DNA of 64,000 bases from GWE2-42-39 sp034003625. GTDB taxonomy: Bacteria > Bacteroidota > Bacteroidia > Bacteroidales > Prolixibacteraceae. A program made the position numbers and the translations under genes. Shown piece after piece: positions 17,269 to 25,856 of the stretch. How positions within the stretch are numbered: the stretch's first letter is position 1; each line of letters opens with the position of its first letter. Below the pieces are notes generated by a model, which worked only from the letters and a program-made list of their open reading frames with translations, had not been told where the DNA came from and did not search any database. Where the stretch lies: contig JAVEYG010000008.1 of the NCBI GenBank assembly GCA_034003625.1, positions 1 through 64,000 of the forward strand. Direction: 5' to 3'.

Positions 17269-18216
17269 TCATTGTGCTTGAACGCAGCGGAATCCTTTTT
17301 CCTCGTGCCGGCTATCGGGAGTATTGCCAAGGCGCCGGGAGATTCTTGTAATGGCGGGGGTAGTGTCAAAGGCACCTCCGCGCAACACCCGGCGTTTACC
17401 ATTAGAAGGCCCACGGGGATTATTAACCGGAGAATCAAGGTAATAGTTTTCTGTATACCAGTCTTCGCACCATTCCAGGACATTGCCGGCCATATCAAAC
17501 AACCCAAACCCGTTGGCAGGGAAAGCACCAACGGGTGAAACGGTTGGGTAACCATCATCGTATCCTGTAAAGATATCGAAATTGGGGTTGTTGTAATATC
17601 CGGATTGGATGAAGCTGATGTCTGCCAGATTCGCCGTCGGTATAATCGGAACCGAGTCTCCCCAGACAAAGATTGTCCGGTTGAGGTTATTGATACCGGT
17701 ATTTCCCCCTCTTGCGGCATATTCCCACTCTGCTTCGTACGGAAGTCGTCCTCCTGCCCATTTACAATAAGCTTTTGCATCATACCAGCTGACATTAACC
17801 ATTGGATTGACATCCTTCCACCCGTACGAAGGCTCATCTGGCATTCTATGGCCGGTAACAATGCAAAACCGGCGATATTGTGCCACGGTAACGAAGTTAC
17901 GGTATATCCAGAATCCATCGACCCTTACCCAATGGGCCGGTTGTTCTCCTTTTGTAAATTGTTTCTCTTCATCGTTCCAGTTTAGTTTTCTCCAGATTTC
18001 ATCAATTTCCCCTGCATTGCTTTCCATTATAAATTCACCAGAGGGAACAAAAACCATTTCTGCACCGTCGACGGGATTTACCCGGGTTTCCAACTTTAAT
18101 TCATGCTTTCCGCATACATTCTCCCGGCCTTTAACTTGCTCAAAAAGAGACCGGGGGATAACCATCGTTACAAATACGATTACAATCCACAATCGGTTAT
18201 TGGTTTTCCAAAACAT
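17269..18216 (-). CDS. SUMF1/FGE-fold protein lacking the catalytic cysteines
   Basis: A 315-residue protein with an N-terminal hydrophobic anchor or signal (about residues 8-22) and a formylglycine-generating-enzyme (SUMF1) fold: MVFVPSGEF near residue 55, NPMVNVSWYDAKAYCKWAGG near 135, LPYEAEWEYAARGG, DMAGNVLEWCEDWY near 245, RVLRGGAFDT near 275 and NTPDSRHEEKGFRCV at the end. True FGEs carry a Cys pair after the GGS/GGA block; here that stretch reads GGAFDTTPAITRISRR with no Cys, and no sulfatase gene is in the window. A structural or substrate-binding role is therefore more likely than sulfatase activation. It is last in PUL1, 20 bases after the GH2 gene. Confidence 0.85.
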   Translation of the reverse strand: MFWKTNNRLWIVIVFVTMVIPRSLFEQVKGRENVCGKHELKLETRVNPVDGAEMVFVPSGEFIMESNAGEIDEIWRKLNWNDEEKQFTKGEQPAHWVRVDGFWIYRNFVTVAQYRRFCIVTGHRMPDEPSYGWKDVNPMVNVSWYDAKAYCKWAGGRLPYEAEWEYAARGGNTGINNLNRTIFVWGDSVPIIPTANLADISFIQSGYYNNPNFDIFTGYDDGYPTVSPVGAFPANGFGLFDMAGNVLEWCEDWYTENYYLDSPVNNPRGPSNGKRRVLRGGAFDTTPAITRISRRLGNTPDSRHEEKGFRCVQAQ

Positions 18217-18235
18217 CTTTAATCTTACTCATTAA

Positions 18236-21073
18236 TTATAAACTTAAAAATGAATAATCTATCTCTTCTTTGGGGGAAAATTTTTCTCCGGCCATGTATC
18301 TTTTCAGGCTATATAGTAATTGTTGTGCTTCCGGGCGATTTTTTGCATCCGTGAGCAAATCGATTCCTGAAACCAGTATTTTGCCTTTTCCAACTTTAGC
18401 CTCAAACAGCAAAGCCAGCGGGCGGTTGGTAAACCAGTCGTCAATTACCCGCACGATGGGCTTTATTTCAGGAGGGAAACAGTTGAGGTTGATTGCCCCG
18501 GAATGGCTCATGGCATCCCACCATTGCCAGTTGCTGTGGTAGTCGGTCGGAAATTCGGCCAATGCCGGATGCTTTGGATTACAAAGAATTCCGAGGGTAT
18601 GCGGGGCCTGTCCTTTAGTCCATGCGGTATTCCAGAAAATGCTGGAAAAACCAAGCTGGATATCTCCGCCCATCCCTCCCGACAGGGTTCCTTTTTTAAG
18701 GCTCAGCAATACAGAACCACCATTAACCAGATATCTTTGGGTTGCATCATCCAGTTTCTGCACCACACGTATATTCTGTTCTCCGTCAATTTGTTCTTTT
18801 TTCGCCGGATAAACCCAAAAATCCCAACTGTTGGAAACAGGAAAATAAGTATTAATTGAAACGGTAAGCGTAAGCTTCTCTGGCGTTGAAATTGATTTTA
18901 AGGGAAACGAAATTTTCCCCAGGTTAAAAGCATTTCCAATCGGAATATTGGTTTGGTGAAATTTCCCATCCTGAATTATTCTTCCGGAGATATCGGCCAC
19001 TTTCCATTCGGGGGTACATGCGATGACGGGCATCTCACCGTAATGGGCGATTTCTGCTGATGCCTCAAACGTTTCATTGCTGGTAAATACCCGTTTCTTC
19101 ATCCGGGCAAGAGGAACAGTGTGATTGCAAAAATGCCTGAATTCTTCGGGACAAATATATCCTTTTTCATCCCAGAAAGCATTTAAAACACCAACCAGTG
19201 CAGTGCCTTGTCCGGGGAAATCGTGCAGATCGAGCAACTGAAACCCTCCCATGTGAGGCGTACGTAGCGCGGCCTCAATATCCGTTTTATAGCATAAGGC
19301 CTGTAATTTTCCCGAGGCCAGCAGAAAGCTGTCGGCAAGCTGCTCCATACACTGTTCTTTCAGATTTTCCTGAAAAATTTCAAAGTTCTTTGCCCGTAAT
19401 ACCCCGTCATAGTTTACAATCTCCCTGAAATCGGGATAGACACACCATTGCCCGATCTCATGGCTGACCATTGGCTGTGAAAATTTATTAATATATTCAG
19501 CCCAATCGTAATCAGTTTGTGGGGGTTTGGCATTAATAATACTACTTATCCCTTCTCCCCATCTTTGTATGCGTGGTTGATCGTCACTCAGAAAATCGTT
19601 GACAGGCAAATTGGGCCAGCCAGCGCCTGATGTGTAAATCCGGCGTTTATCTTTATCTTTCCAGTAATGGACAAAACCGGTCAGAAAATCTGCCATATTT
19701 TTCCCTCCGGGCTCGTTGCCGTAAGCCATCATGCAAAAAGAAGGATGATTTCCGTATGCCTGGATCATCCGTTCGCTTTCTTCATATACGTACTGATCAA
19801 AAGGTTTTCCATCGCCCAATGCAGTAGAATGGTTAGCCCAGGCAGAACATTCCACCTGAAGATAAAACCCTGCTTTATCGGCAGCAACAAAAGCCGCCTC
19901 GGGAGGGCACCACGAATGAAAACGCAGGTGGTTCAACCCATGGGCACGGCAAATGTTGAAAATGCGCGACCATTCAGCCTCATCCGTTGGCGGATAACCC
20001 GTTTTGGGGAAGATACAACACTCCAGTGTTCCCCGCAAAAATACAGGGCGACCATTTATCTCTATTTGCCGCCCATTTACCGCAAATGAACGCATGCCAA
20101 AAGTTGTTGATAAAGAATCGACGGCTTGATTTTCTTTCGGATCTATTATTGCTTTTAATGTATACAGGTTTGGGTTAAACTCGTCCCATAGTTTCATGTC
20201 TTCTCCCATGGAATAATCAAAAGTAAATTGATTTTCTCCGGGTTTTAACTGCAAATCGATGAATATGGAAGAAGGCTGGCTTGCCCCTGAAGCTTTTAAG
20301 TGTAATTCAGGGTACACTGTTTTTTTAGTTGCATTCAACACGATGGCCACGACCGTTATTTTCTTCTTCTGAATATCCGGGAAAACCTGAATAGAGTGGA
20401 TTTTGATCAACGAACGGTTTTCTAAAAAAATGCCGCCAATGATACCATTCCAGTTTGTTTGAGTATGATCGGAAATACTGTGGGAGTTAATGCCGGGATC
20501 AATTTCCTTGATCCGGTTATCAACACAAATTGTCAGGGTATGCCTGCCCGGTTTTAATTTACCGGAAAGGTCATAAACATGCGGCGTCCCCAGTGAATTG
20601 CGCATACCTATCTCCATGTCATCTACCCAAAGACGGCTTTCCCAGTGACAACGTTCCAGAAACAGGGAGATGTGCCTGTTGTCCCATGTCTCCGGAATAT
20701 TTACTTCCTTTTGATACCAGGCAGCCCCTTTATAATATTTCAATGGCTGCAAAAAGAACGGGACTTTGAAATTCCCCGGTTGACGATATTTGGCATATTC
20801 CGGATCTTTATACAATGAGCTGTCGCGTATCTGGGCTGTCCAATCGGTTTGAAGATTAACCTCTTCCCCTTTGCCGTTTGATGCCATCGAACCAGGAAGT
20901 ACTACCCGGTCATTCAACTTTTTAGAATACCATTTTTCGGTTATCCCGATATCTGTTGGGTCGATCGCAAAACGCCATTCACCGGCAATATCAATTTTAG
21001 TAACTTCCTTTCTCGAACAAGCTGTAGAGAAGATAGTTATTAAACTGATGGCTATAAAAAAAGAATTTTTCAT
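18236..21073 (-). CDS. glycoside hydrolase family 2 lipoprotein (PUL1)
   Basis: A 945-residue GH2 enzyme. The N-terminus (MKNSFFIAISLITIFSTAC) is a lipoprotein signal with a lipobox Cys, so it is membrane-anchored in the periplasm or on the surface. A sugar-binding jelly-roll domain (about residues 30-210), an Ig-like domain (about 215-330) and the TIM barrel follow. The acid/base motif YGNEPGG puts Glu near residue 454; SHEIGQW near 539 is the likely nucleophile. The ATG at 21073 is preferred over 21100 because it starts at the signal peptide. The family covers beta-galactosidases, glucuronidases, mannosidases and more; this subgroup (with a DFPGQGTALVG block) has no activity I can assign. 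It is paralogous to the PUL2 enzyme at 33518-36421. Confidence 0.9.
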   Translation of the reverse strand: MKNSFFIAISLITIFSTACSRKEVTKIDIAGEWRFAIDPTDIGITEKWYSKKLNDRVVLPGSMASNGKGEEVNLQTDWTAQIRDSSLYKDPEYAKYRQPGNFKVPFFLQPLKYYKGAAWYQKEVNIPETWDNRHISLFLERCHWESRLWVDDMEIGMRNSLGTPHVYDLSGKLKPGRHTLTICVDNRIKEIDPGINSHSISDHTQTNWNGIIGGIFLENRSLIKIHSIQVFPDIQKKKITVVAIVLNATKKTVYPELHLKASGASQPSSIFIDLQLKPGENQFTFDYSMGEDMKLWDEFNPNLYTLKAIIDPKENQAVDSLSTTFGMRSFAVNGRQIEINGRPVFLRGTLECCIFPKTGYPPTDEAEWSRIFNICRAHGLNHLRFHSWCPPEAAFVAADKAGFYLQVECSAWANHSTALGDGKPFDQYVYEESERMIQAYGNHPSFCMMAYGNEPGGKNMADFLTGFVHYWKDKDKRRIYTSGAGWPNLPVNDFLSDDQPRIQRWGEGISSIINAKPPQTDYDWAEYINKFSQPMVSHEIGQWCVYPDFREIVNYDGVLRAKNFEIFQENLKEQCMEQLADSFLLASGKLQALCYKTDIEAALRTPHMGGFQLLDLHDFPGQGTALVGVLNAFWDEKGYICPEEFRHFCNHTVPLARMKKRVFTSNETFEASAEIAHYGEMPVIACTPEWKVADISGRIIQDGKFHQTNIPIGNAFNLGKISFPLKSISTPEKLTLTVSINTYFPVSNSWDFWVYPAKKEQIDGEQNIRVVQKLDDATQRYLVNGGSVLLSLKKGTLSGGMGGDIQLGFSSIFWNTAWTKGQAPHTLGILCNPKHPALAEFPTDYHSNWQWWDAMSHSGAINLNCFPPEIKPIVRVIDDWFTNRPLALLFEAKVGKGKILVSGIDLLTDAKNRPEAQQLLYSLKRYMAGEKFSPKEEIDYSFLSL

Positions 21074-21090
21074 ATCGTTTTTGTTTGATA

Positions 21091-21984
21091 CTATTCCCAA
21101 TTGATTTGATGGCTTTCTTCTGCTCCAAACCCATTGATGATAAGTGAATCGTTGTATACTTCCAATATGGCAAATGAATTTTCTGTTTCTTCCACCATTC
21201 CTCTGAATGAGACATAACAGACATTATTACTGAAATTTAAACTACTTCGGTGGGTGTGTCCGTTAAGAAACACTATTTTCCCGGAGAATTGCTCTATTAA
21301 ATTTTTTATTTCAAGCGAGTTCCATAAGTTTTCATGATCGTTTAAAGGGAAGACGGGGAAATGGGAAAGCAGAATAATATTTTCGCCTGATTTTCTGGCT
21401 TGAGATAATTGTTGGCTTATCCATTCTGCCTGGCTTTTCCCAATTGCCCCGTTCCACTCGTGGGCATTGGCGGCATTTTTTCCTTTCAAAGAATCAAGCA
21501 TTAACCGGGCAATCTCGTATTTATCGCTTCCTTTGTCGTTGGCATATAAACTGATATCATTTCCATCAAGGAAAATAAATTTCCAATTGAACCTCGAAAA
21601 AGAATAGTACCTTTTTTCAAGTCCAAGTATAGGCGGAACCTTTTCTTTTTGATCTTCTTCTACCGAAAAATCATGGTTCCCAAGCACATTGTACACAGGA
21701 ACGTCAATCTGAGTGAAAATATTCAAGATTGGCTCAAAGTTTTCAAAATCACGATCAATAAGATCGCCAAGATTTATAATGAAATCTACTTCTTCACTTC
21801 TAAAATGCGTGATTGCATTCTTTAACTTGCTAACAGATAACCGGTAATATCGTGTCCCCTTGTTTTCCTCATCGCAATACTGAACATCAGCGATTATTCC
21901 CACTTTTAACAAGGGCTGCTTATTTTCCTGTGCAATAACATGAAGGCTGGATATCGAAAAGACAATGAATAAAAATAATCTCAT
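21091..21984 (-). CDS. secreted metallophosphoesterase, ADPRibase-Mn-like
   Basis: A 297-residue calcineurin-fold phosphoesterase with a cleavable signal (IVFSISSLHVIAQ). Metal ligands are visible in order: IIADVQY (D-x-Q), INLGDLID, VLGNHDF, LLSHFP and NGHTHRS. The D-x-Q instead of D-x-H, the GTRYYR motif after it, the WNGAIGKSQAEWI block and the C-terminal Val-Glu-Glu-Thr region are those of the manganese-dependent ADP-ribose/CDP-alcohol diphosphatases (ADPRM), so it may cleave pyrophosphate or phosphodiester bonds. It lies 17 bases upstream of the GH2 start in PUL1. The periplasmic location and PUL context suggest removal of phosphate-containing groups from a glycan or scavenging of nucleotide sugars; this is inference. 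Confidence 0.85.
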   Translation of the reverse strand: MRLFLFIVFSISSLHVIAQENKQPLLKVGIIADVQYCDEENKGTRYYRLSVSKLKNAITHFRSEEVDFIINLGDLIDRDFENFEPILNIFTQIDVPVYNVLGNHDFSVEEDQKEKVPPILGLEKRYYSFSRFNWKFIFLDGNDISLYANDKGSDKYEIARLMLDSLKGKNAANAHEWNGAIGKSQAEWISQQLSQARKSGENIILLSHFPVFPLNDHENLWNSLEIKNLIEQFSGKIVFLNGHTHRSSLNFSNNVCYVSFRGMVEETENSFAILEVYNDSLIINGFGAEESHQINWE

Positions 21985-22009
21985 CCTTATTTAAATTTAA
22001 AGTAAAAAT

Positions 22010-22942
22010 CTAATCGAGCCAGTTTCCCGAGTGGTTGGGAATAATTTTTAATATTTCAATGTCAACGACCAACGGGATGTAGGGAGGTATACCATTCCCT
22101 CCCTCTCCTTCATAAGCCAGTACCGAGGGGATGATTAACCTTGCCTTCGTGCCCTCAGGAAACATGGTCACCCCTTCGTTAAAACTGGGAGGATAAAATC
22201 TGCTCCCTAATCCCTCAGACCATCTCAATGGCCCATCTGGCCTCTGGTAATCAAACCTCTCCCATTTTTTGACTGTTTCAGGCAGTGTACTGTCAATTAT
22301 TTTCCCGCTGAAAAGTTTAATCGTGTAATGTACATCTACTGAATCTCCTCTCATATAATCCATACCCTTCCCTTCCTGGAAGATATGATAAATTAATCCT
22401 GAAGGTGTAACCAATGGTTCTAATTTATTCAAAACGAGAAACTTTTTGATTTTTAAGGGTTCTTCTTTTTCCCATCTTTTAATTTTATCAAGCATCCTTT
22501 CATCAACTTTCATTTTGAATGCGCTGTCGCTTAATGTTCCTTTGGAAACCACATCGGTTATCCTGAGGTTGTAAATGAAATATTTTTCTTTGGTGTTTGC
22601 AGGCCTGGCCCTTCCGATTTCAACCATCGAATTAATATCTATTTTCAGGGTGGCGCTATCCCCTTCACTCAACAAATTTAACCCGGAGGTAAGATCCCCT
22701 TCAAACATTGGTTTTCCGCAAAACATGTATGTCGGGCGGCCATAATCATCGGAATTGTAAATAACCGAATCTTCTTCCGTTTTTTCAGTTGCTACAAACC
22801 CGATAAAATCACCTTCTTTTATTGTCGGGCCATTTTTATCTTCATGTATTTTGTAGCGTAAATTTCCTTCTCCCTGTTTAAACTCACCGCAGGCAGTTAA
22901 GATTAGTGAAATTGCAAGTATGCTATATGCTATTCCCTTCAT
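22010..22942 (-). CDS. FKBP-type peptidyl-prolyl isomerase lipoprotein
   Basis: A 310-residue lipoprotein (lipobox LILTACGEF) with two FKBP-like domains. The N-terminal one (about residues 40-135) is degenerate; the C-terminal one (about 180-305) has the canonical run GDSVDVHYTIKLFSGKIIDST, FNEGVTMFPEGTKARLIIPS and YGEG-like AYEGEGGNGIPPYIPLVVDIEIL. FKBPs catalyse proline cis-trans isomerisation and help fold exported proteins. Its place between the DUF6528 and phosphoesterase genes suggests a folding helper for PUL1 surface proteins. Gaps to neighbours are short, so it is probably part of the operon. Confidence 0.85.
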   Translation of the reverse strand: MKGIAYSILAISLILTACGEFKQGEGNLRYKIHEDKNGPTIKEGDFIGFVATEKTEEDSVIYNSDDYGRPTYMFCGKPMFEGDLTSGLNLLSEGDSATLKIDINSMVEIGRARPANTKEKYFIYNLRITDVVSKGTLSDSAFKMKVDERMLDKIKRWEKEEPLKIKKFLVLNKLEPLVTPSGLIYHIFQEGKGMDYMRGDSVDVHYTIKLFSGKIIDSTLPETVKKWERFDYQRPDGPLRWSEGLGSRFYPPSFNEGVTMFPEGTKARLIIPSVLAYEGEGGNGIPPYIPLVVDIEILKIIPNHSGNWLD

Positions 22943-23067
22943 AATTTATCAATTCATCAGACAAAGATACCTAATTATCAGGCAGATAAATCCTGTTAAT
23001 ATACAGTGTAATCATAGAAAAGACCGAAGCGCATCTTTTGCTCCAGTCCTTCCTGATTTACCACCAC

Positions 23068-24186
23068 TTACTGGTATGCATACCACCAAACCTTACATTT
23101 ATAGAACGCGGCTCCGGTCCTGGTCCTGTTATACAACCAGGCTCCGGTTGTCCCATCCCAAAATTCAGCTTTAATAGTACACCATGTGTTTAATGTACAC
23201 AGCGCGTTGTTGGGTTTAGCCTGTACAATATGGCCTATTGGCTGATTGCTAATGCCTTTCACATCGGTGCGAAAAGAAGCGCCGGGTGAATTTGTAAAAG
23301 TTTTTGTTGTTTTGTCATAAATATAGACCCCGTTATGATCGGTTATCCAAAGCTTATCCACATCGTAGTAAAAGGCAGCAATGTCATGTCCTCCTGTACT
23401 TGGTAGTATAGCCCTCATGGACAAGTCCTCGGTAAGTGTAGGAGCTGCGGCTGTCCCCCCAACAATAAGGGCCACCAAAATATCGGTCGGACCTCCGGGG
23501 ACTTCCCCAATTGCCCAGAGCCGGTTATATGCCGGGTCCCACAATACTTCATGCGCCCAATCCAGATTATAATTTGCATAATTTCCGCTGGTAGGCCCCT
23601 GTGAGGAAGTATAAACACGTATCCATCCTCCGGCTCCGTTTTTTCTTCCAGCGATTGCAACATTTCCGTTTGGAAGGATCTCAATTCCGTGTGGATAAAC
23701 GCCGGAGCCGACATTTTTCGCCCAAAGCTTTTGCCCGACAGTACCTCCCACAAACCGGCAAATCGTGCATAAGCCATCCCGACTGGCGGCGGCCACTACC
23801 TGGGTTGAACCCGGCCATACCGAACTCATCCGTCTCTTTACGCTGTAAGGATGAGCCCAGGCGGATATTTCCGTAGAAGTAAACCCCAAGGCCGTCGTTG
23901 GCGCCCAGCTCCATTTCAAAGAACCCGACTGGTCAAAACTGGTATAGTACTGTGAGTCGTAAACTTCAATTTTCGAGTTTGCCATATTGCAACAACCGAT
24001 GAAAAGATGGCCGGCATCTTTCAAGTGTTTCCCTTCTTCCTGCTCTTCTGTCAGGAGTTCTTGATCTTTCTCACAACTTGTTGTGAATATCGCTATTAAC
24101 AAAAGCGATAACAGAATAAAAAAAAATGTTGGCGTAAGTATACTTCTATGCAAAAGCATATCTTTTAAAGTTTTCTTTTTTTCCAT
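23068..24186 (-). CDS. DUF6528-like secreted beta-propeller protein
   Basis: A 372-residue protein with a basic N-terminus, a strong hydrophobic stretch (about residues 18-35) and a lipobox-like TTSCEKD. The mature part has repeated Trp/Asp-rich blades (LKWSWAPT, YPHGIEILPNGNVAIAGRKNG, DWAHEVLWDPAYNRLWAIGE, DKLWITDHNGVYIYD), consistent with a beta-propeller and with the DUF6528 family of PUL-associated surface proteins. No catalytic residues are known for the family. It probably binds glycan or an outer-membrane partner. Family assignment is by overall resemblance. Confidence 0.7.
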   Translation of the reverse strand: MEKKKTLKDMLLHRSILTPTFFFILLSLLLIAIFTTSCEKDQELLTEEQEEGKHLKDAGHLFIGCCNMANSKIEVYDSQYYTSFDQSGSLKWSWAPTTALGFTSTEISAWAHPYSVKRRMSSVWPGSTQVVAAASRDGLCTICRFVGGTVGQKLWAKNVGSGVYPHGIEILPNGNVAIAGRKNGAGGWIRVYTSSQGPTSGNYANYNLDWAHEVLWDPAYNRLWAIGEVPGGPTDILVALIVGGTAAAPTLTEDLSMRAILPSTGGHDIAAFYYDVDKLWITDHNGVYIYDKTTKTFTNSPGASFRTDVKGISNQPIGHIVQAKPNNALCTLNTWCTIKAEFWDGTTGAWLYNRTRTGAAFYKCKVWWYAYQ

Positions 24187-24210
24187 AATAAAGTTAAGTT
24201 TTTTTGATGT

Positions 24211-25251
24211 CTAAAATCTGATAACTCTCGAATCGATCGAAGGAGAAGGAGCAAAAATTCCGGTTTCATTGATCCCCAACTCCTGCGGACCCGGCGGTAT
24301 AAATTCGGAAGACTTTCCGGTAATCCGGATTTCCTCGTTATCCAGGTCCAGTTCCACAAAACCATAAAGTGCATCTTTGTAAGGAATCATTTTTTTTAAT
24401 AAAGGGTATTTCTCCTGAACTTCCCGTGGATATCTTGTTTCGCAAATGTAGTTATCGCCTACCCACAAATATCCCATGCTGTTTATCTGAATATGATGAA
24501 TGGAATGTTCCTGTACATGCCAGTTTTTATGAAGATGTCCGCTGAAACATGCGATCACTTTCTTTGAATCTTTATTCGCTTCACTTAAGATATCCAGAAC
24601 GCCACTACCATCTGCCACGATATCTTTTTTCTTACTCACTGTTTGGCAAATTGGCTGATGTGAAAAAATAATTGTTGGTCTCGATGTTTTAGAAAGATCA
24701 TCTTTTAACCATTCGAGTTGTTCTGCAGGTATGTAATTTATATCATCCTGATTTTCCGAAAAGTAATTGCCCTTGCTGTATGCAATACTTTTTCCATCCT
24801 TTCGGATGTTATTCGGATCAAGCACTATAAAATGAAAACTTTCAAAATCAAATGAATAATACGGTTTTGTTTTATCTGCGCCCCAAAAATCAAGGATCTC
24901 TTCTTTTGTACCTTTGTCCATGTCGTGGTTTCCCAGTACGTGATATTTGGGGCCATTAAAACTATTCCATATCGACATGAAGTTTTGGTTTTCTTCTTTC
25001 GGGAAACAGAAATCTCCCAATTGAATGATAAAATCCATCTTTTTTTCATTCGCTTTCTGAATGAACTCTTCAAGTCTTTCCTCTACTTTGTAGAAAATAT
25101 CCTGATGTACATCGGAACAGATTCCAAAACTGATTTTCCGTTTGCCCGTCCCGTCGAATACTGTCTCATTTTTCTGGGCTTTACAATTATAAAATAGTAT
25201 TGTACCTGTCAATCCCCCGAATATGCTTTGTAAAAAAAATCGTCTTTTCAT
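24211..25251 (-). CDS. exported calcineurin-like metallophosphoesterase
   Basis: A 346-residue phosphoesterase with a twin-arginine-like signal (MKRRFFLQSIFGG). All metal-binding motifs of the CpdA-like group are present: ICSDVHQD (D-x-H), IQLGDFC, VLGNHDMD, FSHQPIC and SGHLHKNW. A C-terminal beta domain (about residues 250-346) follows. The ATG at 25251 is chosen because it begins the signal; in-frame ATGs at 25257 and 25308 only add residues before it. With the ADPRM-like enzyme it gives PUL1 two exported phosphoesterases, unusual for a glycan locus. Substrate unknown; candidates are phosphodiesters or phosphomonoesters on a glycan. Confidence 0.85.
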   Translation of the reverse strand: MKRRFFLQSIFGGLTGTILFYNCKAQKNETVFDGTGKRKISFGICSDVHQDIFYKVEERLEEFIQKANEKKMDFIIQLGDFCFPKEENQNFMSIWNSFNGPKYHVLGNHDMDKGTKEEILDFWGADKTKPYYSFDFESFHFIVLDPNNIRKDGKSIAYSKGNYFSENQDDINYIPAEQLEWLKDDLSKTSRPTIIFSHQPICQTVSKKKDIVADGSGVLDILSEANKDSKKVIACFSGHLHKNWHVQEHSIHHIQINSMGYLWVGDNYICETRYPREVQEKYPLLKKMIPYKDALYGFVELDLDNEEIRITGKSSEFIPPGPQELGINETGIFAPSPSIDSRVIRF

Positions 25252-25379
25252 GGTCATCTTGTATTTATGATGTAACATCTCCGGTTGCCTGATCCGGAAA
25301 TATGCCAATCGTTATTAAGTTGGCATTCCCCCTTATTCATCAACGAAGGAGCAAATGCCAACTACTAAAAACAATGAGC

Positions 25380-25829
25380 CTAATGCACAATAATTACTTT
25401 CCAATCATGTGTAGTTCCATCAGCGGAAATAACACGATAGGTAAGATTACCGGAAAGCGAAAGATCGGTTATGATCCCGGCAATTGGAGAACCATCCTGA
25501 GGTTCAATCTTTTCCGCCTCGTGATAGAAAATAAGCCCTGCCCTTGAGATATTTGTTGCAGCCGGAACGGTAACTGTTGCCGTGAATGCAGTTTGGTCGA
25601 TTACCGCATTCCCGGTTGAAATGATAACCCTTCTTCGGGCAGGGGTAAGCATTCCGCTTTCGTAATATTCTTGCAACTGGTGTTCGTTTTCCTGTAAGGT
25701 AAAAACCTGTACATTTGTCAAAAATGCGTGGTCGCCCCATTGTTCCATATCAAGTTCCATCCTTGGTTCACAGGAAATCAATAACAGGAAGGATATGCTT
25801 GCCAAAAAATATTTAGTGAATTTTTTCAT
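25380..25829 (-). CDS. small surface lipoprotein with Ig-like domain (DUF5018-like)
   Basis: A 149-residue lipoprotein (ISFLLLISCEPRM) with one predicted beta-sandwich domain ending in the repeat-type motif ISADGTTHDWKVII, typical of the Ig-like DUF5018-related domains carried by surface glycan-binding lipoproteins. It starts 28 bases after the SusD stop, so it is the third component expressed with SusC and SusD, a position usually held by a SusE/SGBP-like accessory binding protein. It is much shorter than most such proteins. No carbohydrate-binding residues can be named. Confidence 0.65.
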   Translation of the reverse strand: MKKFTKYFLASISFLLLISCEPRMELDMEQWGDHAFLTNVQVFTLQENEHQLQEYYESGMLTPARRRVIISTGNAVIDQTAFTATVTVPAATNISRAGLIFYHEAEKIEPQDGSPIAGIITDLSLSGNLTYRVISADGTTHDWKVIIVH

Positions 25830-25856
25830 AACACATTTTTTCTTTAAGTTAAAATT

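Noticed and set aside
17217..17918. 233-codon open frame inside the SUMF1-like gene
   Set aside because: Out of frame with a gene that shows clear family motifs; no start context or protein features of its own.
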